Positions 31,961 to 41,137 of a DNA stretch of 64,000 nucleotides are shown piece after piece. Position numbers and translations under genes: made by a program. Every line of letters begins with the position of its first letter. Position 1 is the stretch's first letter. Source of the stretch: Flavobacteriales bacterium (lineage in GTDB: Bacteria; Bacteroidota; Bacteroidia; Flavobacteriales_F; PHOS-HE28); assembly GCA_030584065.1 (NCBI GenBank), contig CP129489.1, positions 1,078,640 to 1,142,639 of the forward strand, read 5' to 3'. Below the pieces are notes generated by a model, which worked only from the letters and a program-made list of their open reading frames with translations, made no database searches and was not told the origin of the DNA.

Positions 31961-32803
31961 ATGACCCTGCACCCACAGAGCGGACCCGCACCGGTGCGCT
32001 ATTTCACGCACGGCGTAACGCTGGCCTACCGGACCTATGGCCAAGGCCCGCTGCAAGCTGTCGCCTTCCATGGCTTCGGACGGACCGGAGAGGACTATCG
32101 CATCCTGCAAGGTCCGCTGGGCGATCGCCTGACCATACACGCCTTCGACCTTCATTTCCACGGGCAAAGCCCCGGGTACCCCCACCGGGCGGACGAGCCC
32201 TTCGCACCGGAGGAGCTGGCATCATTCTTCCGGGCCTTCCTCGACTCCATGCAAGCGCCGAAGGCAGCCCTAATCGGGTACAGCCTTGGCGGTCGCATTG
32301 CGCTCTGCCTGCTGGAGCAACTGCCGGAGCGGTTCTGCATCGCGTTCCTTGCAGCGCCCGACGGCCTGAAGACCCGGCCTTGGTACCGAGGCCTGGCGGC
32401 CTCCGCGCCGGGCCGATGGGCCTACAAGCGGTTCGTTGCCCACCCGGGCCGCATCCACCTCCTCATCGACGTTCTCCGCGCCATGCGACTGATGAATGAG
32501 CGCATGCACCGGTTCCTCAAGGGGCAAACTGACAGCCGCGCCAAACGGCAGCTGGTGCACGATGTATGGCTGAGCTATCGCCGCATCGAGCCCGATCTCG
32601 GGGCCGTGGCCAAGGGCGCTGCTGGACTGCGCCTTCCCATCCATCTCTTCTTCGGGAAGCACGACCGGATCATCAAGCCCGCACTCGGCCCCCGCCTAAG
32701 CGGGCATGCCCCCGAGGTTATCCGCCAGCATGAGCTCCCCTTCGGGCATGTGCTCCTCACCACCGAGTTGGGTGATGCCATGCGTGAATTGCTGGGCGAC
32801 TAG
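31961..32803 (+). CDS. Alpha/beta hydrolase
   Basis: The 280-residue enzyme has the fold signatures VAFHGFGRTGEDYR (oxyanion region), nucleophile elbow IGYSLGGRIALCLLE (Ser about 107), acid in FFGKHDRIIKP and catalytic His in ELPFGHVLLTTEL. No strong lid domain or cofactor motif is seen, so the substrate cannot be named (esterase, lipase or MenH-like are possible). The coding region contains the REP-like core CCCGCCTAAGCGGG at 32691-32704, encoding Pro-Arg-Leu-Ser-Gly, close to the C-terminus. Confidence 0.88.
   Translation: MTLHPQSGPAPVRYFTHGVTLAYRTYGQGPLQAVAFHGFGRTGEDYRILQGPLGDRLTIHAFDLHFHGQSPGYPHRADEPFAPEELASFFRAFLDSMQAPKAALIGYSLGGRIALCLLEQLPERFCIAFLAAPDGLKTRPWYRGLAASAPGRWAYKRFVAHPGRIHLLIDVLRAMRLMNERMHRFLKGQTDSRAKRQLVHDVWLSYRRIEPDLGAVAKGAAGLRLPIHLFFGKHDRIIKPALGPRLSGHAPEVIRQHELPFGHVLLTTELGDAMRELLGD
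32691..32704. repeat. REP-like core CCCGCCTAAGCGGG inside a coding sequence, copy 3
   Basis: Same 14-bp core as at 12722-12735 and 31815-31828 but in frame within the alpha/beta hydrolase gene, between the catalytic Asp and His segments. Confidence 0.5.
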
Positions 32804-32825
32804 GCTCCTGATGCAACCGAATGGA

Positions 32826-32850
32826 GAAGGCCGCCCATAAGGCGGCCTTC
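32826..32850. terminator. Bidirectional hairpin terminator
   Basis: A perfect 10-bp stem GAAGGCCGCC / GGCGGCCTTC with a 5-nt loop between the convergent hydrolase and rpmH. Confidence 0.75.
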
Positions 32851-32872
32851 CATGATTCAGGATGCGGGTTGC

Positions 32873-33031
32873 TTACTTCGCCCCTACGCGCTCGTCGCTC
32901 ACCGTGAGCTTCTTGCGGCCTTGGCGGCGACGGCTGGCCAGCACGGCGCGACCGCTAGCGGTGCTCATGCGCTCGCGGAAGCCGTGCTTGTTGATCCGCT
33001 TGCGTTTGCTGGGCTGATACGTGCGCTTCAT
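32873..33031 (-). CDS. rpmH: 50S ribosomal protein L34
   Basis: Reading the minus strand gives a 52-residue, Arg/Lys-rich protein beginning [20 protein letters not shown] and continuing with [22 protein letters not shown], the L34 signature. It ends [11 protein letters not shown], the slightly extended Bacteroidota form. A TACATTTG promoter element lies 26 nt upstream. Neither dnaA nor rnpA is adjacent, unlike many bacteria, so this site need not mark an origin. Confidence 0.97.
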   Translation of the reverse strand: MKRTYQPSKRKRINKHGFRERMSTASGRAVLASRRRQGRKKLTVSDERVGAK

Positions 33032-33057
33032 GACCGTCGAGTTTCGTTAAGGGTCGG

Positions 33058-33065
33058 CAAATGTA
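33058..33065 (-). promoter_or_regulatory. -7 element TACATTTG of rpmH
   Basis: Perfect TAnnTTTG, 26 nt upstream of the rpmH ATG. Confidence 0.6.
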
Positions 33066-33093
33066 GGCCTTTTCCCTGCTCCGCCAAATCCGC

Positions 33094-33834
33094 TCAGCGG
33101 GGCGCGAACCGCAGCCTGTCCGAACCGAAGGCCTGAACCGCCCCATCCTCCATTTCGACGATGAGCCTCCCTAAGTGATCCACGTCCAACGGCCTTGCGC
33201 TGATCATGGCCCCATCGAGCTGCATCCGGGTCCAGCGGCCACGGGTCCATAGCCGGTCAGTATAGGATGCCAATCCAGCCTCACGGTCCTCATCCCACCT
33301 TCCCCACCAATGCCCGAAGCGGCCCAGGAGATGCCTCAGCACCACCCACCGATCTAGAGCCCCTCTCGCCTCCAAGGCCAGGCTTGTGGCCACCAACTCC
33401 TCCGCAAAGGAGGTGCTGTTCACGTTGAGGCCGATACCAATGATGCTCAGGGACACCTTGTCTCCGGCCAACTCGTTCTCGATCAGTATGCCGGCCGCCT
33501 TGCGCCCCTCCACCAGCACATCGTTCGGCCATTTGATACTCGGCTCGGCACCGGCCAGGTCCCTTACCGTATCGTGCACGGCCAGTGCAGCCACCTTCGC
33601 CAAGCCGAACTGCGCATCGGCTCTGAGGCCCACCGGTTGGGTTATTATGCTGAGCGCGAGGTCCACCCCTGCCACCGAGCGCCATACACGACCCTGCTGC
33701 CCGCGCCCTGCCGTCTGCGCATGAGCCAGAATGACAGCCCCGTGGCCCGCCTTGCCGGCCGCCACGAGTTCGGCAGCCGTTTTGTTGGTGCTGTGCAGTT
33801 CTGGGAATTCGAGCAACGGGGTGCCGAACGACAT
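33094..33834 (-). CDS. birA: Biotin--[acetyl-CoA-carboxylase] ligase
   Basis: The 246-residue protein has the biotin ligase catalytic core: STNKTAAELV, the biotinyl-AMP loop GRGQQGRVW, KWPNDVLVEGRKAAGILIEN and GIGLNVNS. The N-terminal winged-helix repressor domain of E. coli BirA is absent, so this is the group I (non-regulatory) form. It activates biotin carboxyl carrier domains, for example of the acyl-CoA carboxylase whose beta subunit is at 10510-12150. Divergent from rsfS. Confidence 0.94.
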   Translation of the reverse strand: MSFGTPLLEFPELHSTNKTAAELVAAGKAGHGAVILAHAQTAGRGQQGRVWRSVAGVDLALSIITQPVGLRADAQFGLAKVAALAVHDTVRDLAGAEPSIKWPNDVLVEGRKAAGILIENELAGDKVSLSIIGIGLNVNSTSFAEELVATSLALEARGALDRWVVLRHLLGRFGHWWGRWDEDREAGLASYTDRLWTRGRWTRMQLDGAMISARPLDVDHLGRLIVEMEDGAVQAFGSDRLRFAPR

Positions 33835-33889
33835 GGTAGCACTTGCTGTTTAGAGCCTTGCGTCACCCGTTGTTCGAGCGTGCATGCCC

Positions 33890-33897
33890 TACCTTTG
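33890..33897 (+). promoter_or_regulatory. -7 element TACCTTTG of the rsfS-ftsH operon
   Basis: Perfect TAnnTTTG, 20 nt upstream of the rsfS ATG. Confidence 0.6.
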
Positions 33898-33917
33898 AAC
33901 GCACCAAGGTAATCCGG

Positions 33918-34292
33918 ATGAAAAAGCAGGCCGGCGGGAGCTCCGCCAAGCTGGTGGATGCCGTGATCGGCGGGATTCAGGAGGTCAAGGGGCGTGAGAT
34001 CGTGCATCTCGACCTGCGGGGTATCCCCAATGCGGTCTGCGACCACTTCATCGTCTGCCATGGCGATTCGGACACTCAAGTGGAGGCCATCACCCGGTCT
34101 GTGCTTGAGACCGTCCGCAACCGCACCGGAGAGAAACCTTGGCACACCGAAGGGGAGCGCAACGCCGAGTGGGTGCTGCTGGATTTCGTGGACGTGGTGG
34201 TGCACATCTTCCACCGGGACAAGCGGGGATTCTATGCCCTGGAGGACCTTTGGGGCGATGCTGCGCGGAAGCGATATGACAATGTGGCCTGA
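33918..34292 (+). CDS. rsfS: Ribosome silencing factor RsfS
   Basis: The 124-residue protein has the RsfS/Iojap signatures EIVHLDLRGIPNAVCDHFIVCHGDSDTQVEAI, EGERNAEWVLLDFVDVVVHIF and an end RGFYALEDLWGDA. It binds ribosomal protein L14 and blocks subunit joining when cells are starved. The ATG at 33918 follows a perfect promoter element by 20 nt. It is the first gene of the conserved Bacteroidota order rsfS-ftsH-cdsA-psd, 20 bp before ftsH. Confidence 0.95.
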   Translation: MKKQAGGSSAKLVDAVIGGIQEVKGREIVHLDLRGIPNAVCDHFIVCHGDSDTQVEAITRSVLETVRNRTGEKPWHTEGERNAEWVLLDFVDVVVHIFHRDKRGFYALEDLWGDAARKRYDNVA

Positions 34293-34312
34293 GCGCCAAT
34301 AGCAACGAAGAC

Positions 34313-36310
34313 GTGGAGAACAAGACTGAACGCAGCGACCGACAGCCGAACGAACGACCCAAACGGTCGTTCAATTTCTACTGGATCTACGGGATCATCA
34401 TCCTCGTCATCCTCTCCATCCAGCTCTTCCAGTACGGGGGGCGTATGGAGAAGATCACGCCCACCGAGTACAAGGCGATGGCGGCCAACGGCGACGTGGA
34501 GCGGATCGTGATCGTGAACGACCAGATCGTCAAGGTCTACATCAAGAAGGAGCGGCTGACGCAGGAGCCGCACAAGAGCAAACTGAAGGGCGGTGCGCTG
34601 AGCGGCGACAATGCCACGGGCCCGCAATACGCCTTCAACCAAGGCAACAGCGATGTGGAGCGCAACGACCTGGTCCTAGAGGCCCGCAAGCATGGCATTC
34701 CCTACGAGTATGAGACCCAGGACAACTGGGGGCGCGAGGTGGTTTATTGGGTGGTGTTCTTCGGCGTGATGATCCTGATCTGGGTCTTCGTGATGCGAAG
34801 GATCGGCGGAGGTGGCGGCCCCGGGGGCCAGATCTTCAACATCGGCAAGAGCCGCGCACAGGTGTTCGAGGGCGGCAAGAGCACCAATGTCACCTTCAAC
34901 GACGTGGCCGGCCTGGCGGAAGCCAAGGAGGAACTGCAGGAAATCGTGGACTTCCTGAAGAACCCCAAGAAATACACGGACCTGGGCGCCAAGATTCCGA
35001 AAGGAGCGCTGCTGGTGGGGCCTCCGGGCACCGGCAAGACCCTCCTCGCCAAGGCCATTGCCGGCGAGGCGAACGTGCCCTTCTTCAGCCTCAGCGGCTC
35101 CGACTTCGTGGAGATGTTCGTAGGCGTGGGGGCAAGCCGTGTGCGCGACCTGTTCAAGCAGGCCAAGGAGAAGGCCCCCAGCATCATCTTCATCGACGAA
35201 ATCGACGCCATCGGCCGGGCTCGCGGCCGCAGCGTGAGCATGGGCGCCAACGACGAGCGCGAGAATACCCTGAACCAGCTCCTCACCGAGATGGACGGTT
35301 TCGGGACCAATAGCGGGGTGATCCTGATCGGTGCCACCAACCGGGCCGACGTGCTCGACCGCGCGCTGCTTCGCCCGGGCCGTTTCGACCGGCAGATCTT
35401 CGTGGACATGCCCGACCTGAACGAGCGCGAGGAGATCCTGAAGGTGCACCTGAAGCCCTTGAAGCTCGACCTGACCGTGGACGTAGGCTTCCTGGCGAAA
35501 CAGACCCCTGGGTTCAGCGGCGCGGACCTGGCCAACATCTGCAACGAGGCCGCCCTTATCGCGGCACGCAAGAAGAAGAAGAGCGTCGACAAGCAGGATT
35601 TCCTCGATGCTGTGGACCGTGTGATCGGCGGCTTGGAGAAGAAGAACAAGATCATCACCACCGAGGAGAAGCGCGCCATCGCCTTCCATGAAGCCGGCCA
35701 CGCCACAGTGAGCTGGCTGGTGGAGCATGCCGCTCCGTTGATCAAGGTTACCATCGTGCCCCGTGGGCGCTCCCTGGGTGCCGCTTGGTACCTGCCGGAC
35801 GAGCGCCATCTCACCACCGCCGAGCAGATGCTGGACGAGATGTGCATGGCCCTCGGAGGCCGGGCAGCCGAGGATGTCGTTTACGGCAAGGTGAGCACCG
35901 GCGCCCTCAGCGACCTGGAGAAGGTGACCAAGCAAGCCTATGCCATGGTCACGATGTACGGCCTGAACGACCGCGTCGGCAACATCAGCTTCTATGACAG
36001 CACCGGTCAGAGCGAGTACACCTTCGGCAAGCCCTACAGCGAGAAGACCGCCCAGGCGATCGATGAGGAAGTGAGCAAGATCGTGGAAGGGCAGTATCAG
36101 CGGGCCAAGCGGATCCTTGCGGAGAACAAGGACAAGCTCACCGCGCTGGCCACGCAATTGCTGGAGAAGGAGGTGATCTTCAAGGAGGACCTTGAGAAGA
36201 TCTTCGGCGAGCGCCGCTTCGGCAGTGCCGTGGAGGGGGTGGCCGGCCATACCAACGGCAGCAGCAAGCAGGAGGCGGCCGTGCCGGGTGGCGCCCAGGA
36301 GTCAGCCTGA
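34313..36310 (+). CDS. ftsH: ATP-dependent zinc metalloprotease FtsH
   Basis: The 665-residue membrane protease starts at a GTG. It has two membrane segments (about 22-41 and 142-160) flanking a periplasmic domain, an AAA domain with Walker A GPPGTGKT (about 236), Walker [12 protein letters not shown] (about 292) and second region of homology [18 protein letters not shown], and a peptidase domain with zinc motif HEAGH (about 460). It degrades misfolded membrane proteins and specific regulators. The basic cytoplasmic N-terminus and the C-terminal extension rich in Gly/Ala/Ser are usual for the family. Second gene of the rsfS-ftsH unit. Confidence 0.98.
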   Translation: MENKTERSDRQPNERPKRSFNFYWIYGIIILVILSIQLFQYGGRMEKITPTEYKAMAANGDVERIVIVNDQIVKVYIKKERLTQEPHKSKLKGGALSGDNATGPQYAFNQGNSDVERNDLVLEARKHGIPYEYETQDNWGREVVYWVVFFGVMILIWVFVMRRIGGGGGPGGQIFNIGKSRAQVFEGGKSTNVTFNDVAGLAEAKEELQEIVDFLKNPKKYTDLGAKIPKGALLVGPPGTGKTLLAKAIAGEANVPFFSLSGSDFVEMFVGVGASRVRDLFKQAKEKAPSIIFIDEIDAIGRARGRSVSMGANDERENTLNQLLTEMDGFGTNSGVILIGATNRADVLDRALLRPGRFDRQIFVDMPDLNEREEILKVHLKPLKLDLTVDVGFLAKQTPGFSGADLANICNEAALIAARKKKKSVDKQDFLDAVDRVIGGLEKKNKIITTEEKRAIAFHEAGHATVSWLVEHAAPLIKVTIVPRGRSLGAAWYLPDERHLTTAEQMLDEMCMALGGRAAEDVVYGKVSTGALSDLEKVTKQAYAMVTMYGLNDRVGNISFYDSTGQSEYTFGKPYSEKTAQAIDEEVSKIVEGQYQRAKRILAENKDKLTALATQLLEKEVIFKEDLEKIFGERRFGSAVEGVAGHTNGSSKQEAAVPGGAQESA

Positions 36311-36375
36311 GGCTGAACCGGCCGGTGACTCCCATGGGGCAGGACGGCTCAGCGCCGCTGAAGTCAGCGCGGTCC

Positions 36376-36383
36376 TAACTTGG
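36376..36383 (+). promoter_or_regulatory. -7-like element TAACTTGG of cdsA
   Basis: Matches TAnnTT-G, 17 nt upstream of the cdsA ATG at 36401. It suggests that cdsA also has its own promoter. Confidence 0.4.
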
Positions 36384-36400
36384 CCACCGGCCGGCCCACC

Positions 36401-37201
36401 ATGAGAGAGCTTTCCGTTCGCGCCGCCAGCGGTGCCGTCTTCGCTGCAACGCTGCTGCTCTGTGCGTGGTGGGGCAGCATCAGCACAACGGCGCTCTTCG
36501 GCGTGGTGACCGTGTTCGCCGCAGGGGAGTGGCACCGGCTCCTCATTGCCCCATCCGGCCGCACCCTGTTGCGAACGGTCCTCGTCGTGCTGGGTGCCTA
36601 CGCCGCTGGGGTTGCGACCGCCTTCGGCTACGACGTGGCAGCCAGTGCAGCCGCACTGGTTGGCCTGCTGCTCCTCGCTTGTTTGGCGGCGCTCCGCAGC
36701 GGGCAGCCCGATTCCGGCCGGCAGTTCCTGATCCAGGTCGGTGGGGCCGCGCTCGTCGGTCTCCCCCTGAGCTTCGCCACGCTTCTGGTCGTTCACGACC
36801 CGCTGCTGCTGATCGGCTTCCTGCTCCTGCTCTGGACCAATGACAGCGGGGCCTACCTGGTGGGAAAGGCGATCGGCCGCCACAAGCTCCTGCCTGCGGT
36901 CAGCCCCGGCAAGACCTGGGAGGGCTTGTTCGGCGGTGTTGCACTGGCTTTTGGAGCGGCTTATGGCCTGGCCATCGCTTGGCCGCAGGTGCTGCCTGCA
37001 ACCGAATGGCTCATGATGGCCTTGGTCATCTCGCTCTCCGCCACCCTGGGTGACCTTTTCGAAAGCGCCATCAAGCGGGCTGCCGGGGTGAAGGATAGCG
37101 GCCGGCTAATGCCCGGCCATGGCGGTGCTTTGGACCGCTTCGATGGCTTCCTGTTCGCTGCGCCTGCCGCATACTACCTGCTGGAGGCCTTGGGACCCTG
37201 A
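36401..37201 (+). CDS. cdsA: Phosphatidate cytidylyltransferase
   Basis: The 266-residue polytopic membrane enzyme converts phosphatidate and CTP to CDP-diacylglycerol. The C-terminal signature SATLGDLFESAIKRAAGVKDSG followed by LMPGHGGALDRFDGFLF is diagnostic, and about seven or eight hydrophobic segments are visible. The ATG at 36401 was chosen as the start because it follows the TAACTTGG element. It feeds the phosphatidylserine pathway of the next gene, psd. Confidence 0.96.
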   Translation: MRELSVRAASGAVFAATLLLCAWWGSISTTALFGVVTVFAAGEWHRLLIAPSGRTLLRTVLVVLGAYAAGVATAFGYDVAASAAALVGLLLLACLAALRSGQPDSGRQFLIQVGGAALVGLPLSFATLLVVHDPLLLIGFLLLLWTNDSGAYLVGKAIGRHKLLPAVSPGKTWEGLFGGVALAFGAAYGLAIAWPQVLPATEWLMMALVISLSATLGDLFESAIKRAAGVKDSGRLMPGHGGALDRFDGFLFAAPAAYYLLEALGP

Positions 37202-37222
37202 ATTGGGGTTACCGGCCACGGC

Positions 37223-37230
37223 TATCTTCG
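37223..37230 (+). promoter_or_regulatory. -7 element TATCTTCG of psd
   Basis: Perfect TAnnTTCG, 22 nt upstream of the psd ATG. Confidence 0.5.
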
Positions 37231-37252
37231 CCGCCGCCCTACCCATTGCCGC

Positions 37253-37915
37253 ATGCGCCTGCATCGCGAAGGCACCCCCACCCTCCTGCTGACGGTTTCG
37301 GCTGTGGCCTTCGGCCTGTTCGGTATCTGGAACTGGCCGATCCTGCCGCCGGCATTCGCCATTGCGCTGAGCGGTCTGCTCCTGGCGCTGCTGGCGATCA
37401 TCGTGTGGTTCTTCCGTGTGCCGTCACGCCTCGTTCCCGCCAACGATGCACATGTCCTGTCGCCGGCCGACGGGAAGGTAGTGGCCATCGAGGAGGTGCA
37501 TGAGCCTGAGTACTTCAATGACAAACGTCTGCAGGTGAGCATCTTCATGTCGCCGCTCAACGTGCATGTGAACTACTACCCCATCGGGGGTACAACGAGC
37601 TATTACAAGTACCATCCGGGCAAGTACCTGGTGGCCTGGCATCCGAAGAGCAGCACGGAGAATGAGCGGAGCACGGTTGTGGTGCGGCACGCCCGGCATG
37701 GCGAGGTGCTCTTCCGGCAGATAGCGGGGGCCCTGGCCCGACGGATCTGCACCTACAGCCGGCCTGGGCAGCCGGCCCGCCAAGGTGCCGAGTTCGGGTT
37801 CATCAAGTTCGGGTCACGCGTGGATGTGCTGCTGCCCTGCGATGCACGGGTCTCGGTGAAGCTCGGTGACAAGGTGCAGGGTTCCGTTTCGGTGATCGCT
37901 CAATTCGCATGCTGA
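37253..37915 (+). CDS. psd: Phosphatidylserine decarboxylase proenzyme (short type)
   Basis: The 220-residue protein has two N-terminal hydrophobic segments, the block VLSPADGKVVAIEEV, FMSPLNVHVNYYPIGG, KSSTENERS (the catalytic region) and the self-cleavage site GFIKFGSRVDVLLP, in which cleavage between Gly and Ser (about residue 188) creates the pyruvoyl group. It makes phosphatidylethanolamine, the main Bacteroidota phospholipid. The short form (about 220 residues) is the type found in Bacteroidota and archaea. The next gene starts without a gap. Confidence 0.96.
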   Translation: MRLHREGTPTLLLTVSAVAFGLFGIWNWPILPPAFAIALSGLLLALLAIIVWFFRVPSRLVPANDAHVLSPADGKVVAIEEVHEPEYFNDKRLQVSIFMSPLNVHVNYYPIGGTTSYYKYHPGKYLVAWHPKSSTENERSTVVVRHARHGEVLFRQIAGALARRICTYSRPGQPARQGAEFGFIKFGSRVDVLLPCDARVSVKLGDKVQGSVSVIAQFAC

Positions 37916-38458
37916 ATGATCCGCACGGTCAAGACCCTCCTTCTAATCCTCATCGCGCTGCTAGCGGTGGTGCTGGCCTACAGGATGCTCTCCAAGCCTG
38001 CCGCCGACGGCTCGGGCATGCAGGAACCGAGCGGTGAGGCCGCTTACAGCGGCCCCAGCCCGTTCGAGGGGCTCGGTCTGCGGTACGACGGACATTACCG
38101 GTGCGATCGGGGCGACCTGCGCTACTTGATGCGCTTCTGGCCGGAAGGGCGCGTGGTGCTTGTCAATGGAACCAAGCAGATTGAATCGACCCTTCCCGCC
38201 TTCCTCACCCGCGACACCAAGGGCAATCCTGCGATGGGCCTCTATAATGTCATGGCCCGGGTGGAGGGCGACAGCCTGTACTTCATCACACGCCCGGAGA
38301 AGGGCGAGATCAGCTATCGGGGCCGTGTGGAGAGCGCTTCCCGCGTCCATTTCCACCGGTACAGCCACATCACGGGCAAGCATTTCGATATGGACTACCT
38401 CTTCGTGCCCGATACCCTTGCCGCCCTCCTACCCCAGGATGGGCAGCAGGTCCGATAG
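37916..38458 (+). CDS. Membrane-anchored protein of unknown function
   Basis: The 180-residue protein begins directly after the psd stop and has one N-terminal membrane segment (about 7-22). The rest is a beta-rich domain (LRYDGHYRCDRGDLRYLMRFWPEGRVVLVNGT, ISYRGRVESASRVHFHRYSHITG) of no family that I recognise. Operon position suggests a role near the membrane-lipid genes, but this is inference. Its last 30 bp overlap the convergent YjjG-type gene. Confidence 0.7.
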   Translation: MIRTVKTLLLILIALLAVVLAYRMLSKPAADGSGMQEPSGEAAYSGPSPFEGLGLRYDGHYRCDRGDLRYLMRFWPEGRVVLVNGTKQIESTLPAFLTRDTKGNPAMGLYNVMARVEGDSLYFITRPEKGEISYRGRVESASRVHFHRYSHITGKHFDMDYLFVPDTLAALLPQDGQQVR

Positions 38459-39139
38459 GTGAGCCACCCGGTATGTCGCTCCGGGGTCCGGCTCGGCCTC
38501 CGCGTGGAAATGCGCATGGTCCCAGCCCGCGCTGCGTGCGCCGGCCATGTCCGCATCGGCGCTGTCCCCGATCATAAGGCAGTTGTCGGCTGCCGCTCCT
38601 GAGCGGCGCAACGCCTCCTGGAAGATGCGCGGATGGGGCTTCGGGGCCCCGGCCCGCTCACTGGTGAGCACCACATCGAAATGCGCCGCGATGCCGCTGG
38701 AGCCGAGCTTTACGCGCTGCACCTCCTCGAAGCCGTTGGTGATGATATGGAGCCTGTACCGGCCTTCAAGCCCGGCCAGGAGTTCACGCGCCCCGGGCAT
38801 CAGTGCGGACTTCAATGGGCAATGGGCCAAGTAGTCGGCGGACAAAGCGGCCGCGAGCCGGCCATCGGCGACCCCGAAATGCTGCAGCACCCGGCGGAAG
38901 CGGAGCACACGCAGGACCTCCTTCGGCATGCGGCCCTTGCTGAGCTCGGCCCACAGCAACGCATTGATCCGCTCATAGGCGGCGATGAAGGCCTCCGTGT
39001 CCTGGATGCCCCGGTCGGCCAATCGATGATGGCTGTGCAGCTCGGCGAGCGTCGTGCGCGAATTGGTCGTGAAGTCCCACAGCGTGTGATCCAGATCGAA
39101 GAAGAGGTGCGCGTAGCGTTTCACCGGAGGAAACCCCAT
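38429..39139 (-). CDS. YjjG-type HAD superfamily nucleotidase
   Basis: The 236-residue protein has HAD motif I FFDLDHTLWDF, motif II IITNGFEEVQ, Lys in KPHPRIF and motif IV MIGDSADADMAGA. The DHTLWDF variant is typical of the YjjG/YfnB group, which dephosphorylates pyrimidine nucleoside monophosphates and non-canonical bases and may clean the nucleotide pool. The ATG at 39139 overlaps the upstream gene by 19 bp; a GTG at 39124, within a GTGA stop overlap, is an alternative start. Last gene of the radC-wecB-upp unit. Confidence 0.9.
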   Translation of the reverse strand: MGFPPVKRYAHLFFDLDHTLWDFTTNSRTTLAELHSHHRLADRGIQDTEAFIAAYERINALLWAELSKGRMPKEVLRVLRFRRVLQHFGVADGRLAAALSADYLAHCPLKSALMPGARELLAGLEGRYRLHIITNGFEEVQRVKLGSSGIAAHFDVVLTSERAGAPKPHPRIFQEALRRSGAAADNCLMIGDSADADMAGARSAGWDHAHFHAEAEPDPGATYRVAHLSDLLPILG

Positions 39140-39573
39140 GCCGTGCTGAGGACCACGGACCACGCCACCACCGCAGAGAGCAGGTAGGGCAGCGTGCGCC
39201 GATCGTGACCGTAGTACTTCGCAGCCACCAGTGAGGTGATCGGGATGGAGAGTATGGGCGGCATCACCGCCAGGCCGATCAGCCCGTAGGTGCGCTTCAC
39301 CCGCACGATGAAGCGATTGGTGCGCGTGAACACCTTCCGCGGCGGCAGTCCCTGCGCGATGCGCGCTGCACGGCGATGCAGGGAGCGGCGCTGAAGCCAG
39401 CGCAGCAGGCGCAAGCCCAGGAGGTAGAAGACCACCGTGCCGATCGCTCCGCCCAGCGCGAGCAGCAGGACCGTTTGCGCGAACGTGTGCTGGAACCCGT
39501 AGGAGACCGCTGCCGCGAACAGGAATTTCACGATGCTGGTGCCCAGCACGGTGATGGCGCCCAAGGCATCCAT
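39121..39573 (-). CDS. Small polytopic membrane protein
   Basis: The 150-residue protein has four predicted membrane segments (about 12-30, 35-57, 93-113 and 126-146) separated by a basic loop (RLLRWLQRRSLHRRAAR). The turn YGLIGLAVMPPILSIPITSLVAA resembles small multidrug-export or DedA/SNARE-associated membrane proteins, but I cannot name the family. It sits between upp (3-bp gap) and the YjjG-type gene (overlap) in one operon. Confidence 0.65.
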   Translation of the reverse strand: MDALGAITVLGTSIVKFLFAAAVSYGFQHTFAQTVLLLALGGAIGTVVFYLLGLRLLRWLQRRSLHRRAARIAQGLPPRKVFTRTNRFIVRVKRTYGLIGLAVMPPILSIPITSLVAAKYYGHDRRTLPYLLSAVVAWSVVLSTAWGFLR

Positions 39574-39576
39574 GGC

Positions 39577-40227
39577 TTACACCTTTCGGCCGTAGGCCAG
39601 GTCGCCGGCATCGCCAAGCCCGGGCACGATGTAGGCTTGAGCCGTCATCTCATCATCGATGGCCCCGACCCAGAACCGCGTGCCGGCCGGCAGGTGGAGC
39701 CTGGCGTGCTCCAGTCCTTCGCTGCTGGCGATGGCCGTCACCACATGAAGCGCCTTGGGTGCGCCGTGCCGCAGCAGCGCCCGATACACCAGCACCATGC
39801 TCTGGCCAGTGGCGAGCATCGGATCGCAGAGCACGAGCACCCGGTCGGCTATGGACGGGCTGCTCAGATACTCCACCTCGATGTCGAATCCGTCCTCTCC
39901 CTTGCGGTGCTTGCGGTAGGCGCTGATGAAGGCGCTGTCGGCCCGGTCGAAGTAATTGAGGACGCCTTGATGGAGGGGAAGGCCGGCGCGGAGGATGGTG
40001 GCCAGGACGGGCTGCTCCCGCAGCAGGTGGGCACGCGCCACGCCCAAGGGGGTGATCACCTCCTGCTCTTCGTATTCCAGCGTGCGGCTCATCTCCAGTG
40101 CCAATGCCTCCCCCACCCGTTCCAAGTTGCGCCTGAAGCGCATCGGGTCCTTCTGCACCCCCACATCGCGCAGTTCCGCGAGGAAGTGCCCCACGATGCT
40201 CCGCTGCTTCGCCAATTCCAACACCAT
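39577..40227 (-). CDS. upp: Uracil phosphoribosyltransferase
   Basis: The 216-residue enzyme salvages uracil to UMP using PRPP. It shows the PRPP-binding loop VLVLCDPMLATGQSM, the family block ATILRAGLPLHQGVLNYFD, and the uracil-binding C-terminus FWVGAIDDEMTAQAYIVPGLGDAGDLAYG. Length is normal. It follows the FemAB-like gene by 4 bp and is co-transcribed with polysaccharide genes upstream and a nucleotide phosphatase downstream. Confidence 0.97.
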   Translation of the reverse strand: MVLELAKQRSIVGHFLAELRDVGVQKDPMRFRRNLERVGEALALEMSRTLEYEEQEVITPLGVARAHLLREQPVLATILRAGLPLHQGVLNYFDRADSAFISAYRKHRKGEDGFDIEVEYLSSPSIADRVLVLCDPMLATGQSMVLVYRALLRHGAPKALHVVTAIASSEGLEHARLHLPAGTRFWVGAIDDEMTAQAYIVPGLGDAGDLAYGRKV

Positions 40228-40231
40228 GCTG

Positions 40232-41137
40232 CTATCGCTTGATTAATCGTAGGGGGGCCGGTAGACGGTTCCGCACCAGGCGTAAATATACCCTGGGCTG
40301 CGCACCGAAGCCCGCATTGAAGCGCGCCACGCTGGGCGTTTCGGATCCCGCGAAATCCATGAGCAGGGGTTGCCCGGCATGCTGCGCGATCCAGGCATCC
40401 ACGATCCGGAACATGGCCCTTGCGCGCTGGCCGGCCACGGTATTGGCAGCCTTCAGCAGGATGGTACGCCCGCCCCAGGTGGCGAAGCAGGCCGCAGCGA
40501 TGCGTGCCGAGCCATCGCTGAGCGCCACCACCTCGCATTGACCGCGGGCCACGCCCTCGGCCAGCGCCTCGCCGAAGGCCTCAAGGCCGCGCACGGCACC
40601 GGGGCCGAAACGAGCACCGGTGGTGCTACGGAAGAGCGCGACGAACTCCGATACGGGCATCGTATCGGTCAGGAGGCCGTGATCCGCTGCACGGAGGTTC
40701 CTCCGGTGATTCGGAGAGTAGGCGGCACGCAATGCAGCGATCGGCTGCCCTAGGCTGAGCACCTGGTTGGTGCGCTGATGCTGCGTGAAACCCTTGAATG
40801 GACCGGCTCCCATGGCCTCGTTCAGCTGGATGTCGGCGTAGCGGAATCGCGACGGCATGCGCTCCAGAAATGCGGCTTCAAGGCCCTCATCGGGCCGCGA
40901 GGCGAACACGCCAAGCTGCTGGACACCGAGCGGTTGGAAGAGGTAGTCGATACCCCACTTGCGGCGCCGGGTAAGCGGCATCATGGCCCCCTGCTCCTCA
41001 TCAAGGAGTGCCTCCCAGCCCGGGCTGACGCGATCGAGCACCCAGCTCTGGGCGTACCAGAGACGGTTGGCGCAGGCCCCCAAGGCCTCATCCCATCGCT
41101 GTTTATCGATGGCAGCGTGCGGCAGGTGGCGAATCAT
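40232..41137 (-). CDS. FemAB/GNAT-like acyltransferase
   Basis: The 301-residue protein resembles GNAT-type acyltransferases of the FemAB/CelD class: an N-terminal region with NRLWYAQSWVLDRVSPGW, a core FTQHQRTNQVLSL and LRAAYSPNHRRNLRAADH, and a C-terminal acetyltransferase half with GGRTILLKAANTVAGQRARAMFRIVDAWI. Such proteins transfer amino acids or acyl groups, often in cell-envelope polysaccharide or peptidoglycan synthesis. Its ATG overlaps the stop of the deacetylase gene (ATGA). The substrate is unknown. Confidence 0.75.
   Translation of the reverse strand: MIRHLPHAAIDKQRWDEALGACANRLWYAQSWVLDRVSPGWEALLDEEQGAMMPLTRRRKWGIDYLFQPLGVQQLGVFASRPDEGLEAAFLERMPSRFRYADIQLNEAMGAGPFKGFTQHQRTNQVLSLGQPIAALRAAYSPNHRRNLRAADHGLLTDTMPVSEFVALFRSTTGARFGPGAVRGLEAFGEALAEGVARGQCEVVALSDGSARIAAACFATWGGRTILLKAANTVAGQRARAMFRIVDAWIAQHAGQPLLMDFAGSETPSVARFNAGFGAQPRVYLRLVRNRLPAPLRLIKR

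Noticed and set aside
32873-33031. rpmH as a marker of the replication origin
   Set aside because: dnaA, rnpA and clusters of DnaA boxes are absent around it. In Bacteroidota rpmH is often not at the origin.
34676-36250. A 524-residue open frame antisense to ftsH
   Set aside because: Shadow frame of a high-GC gene; composition is typical of antisense translation and ftsH is unambiguous.
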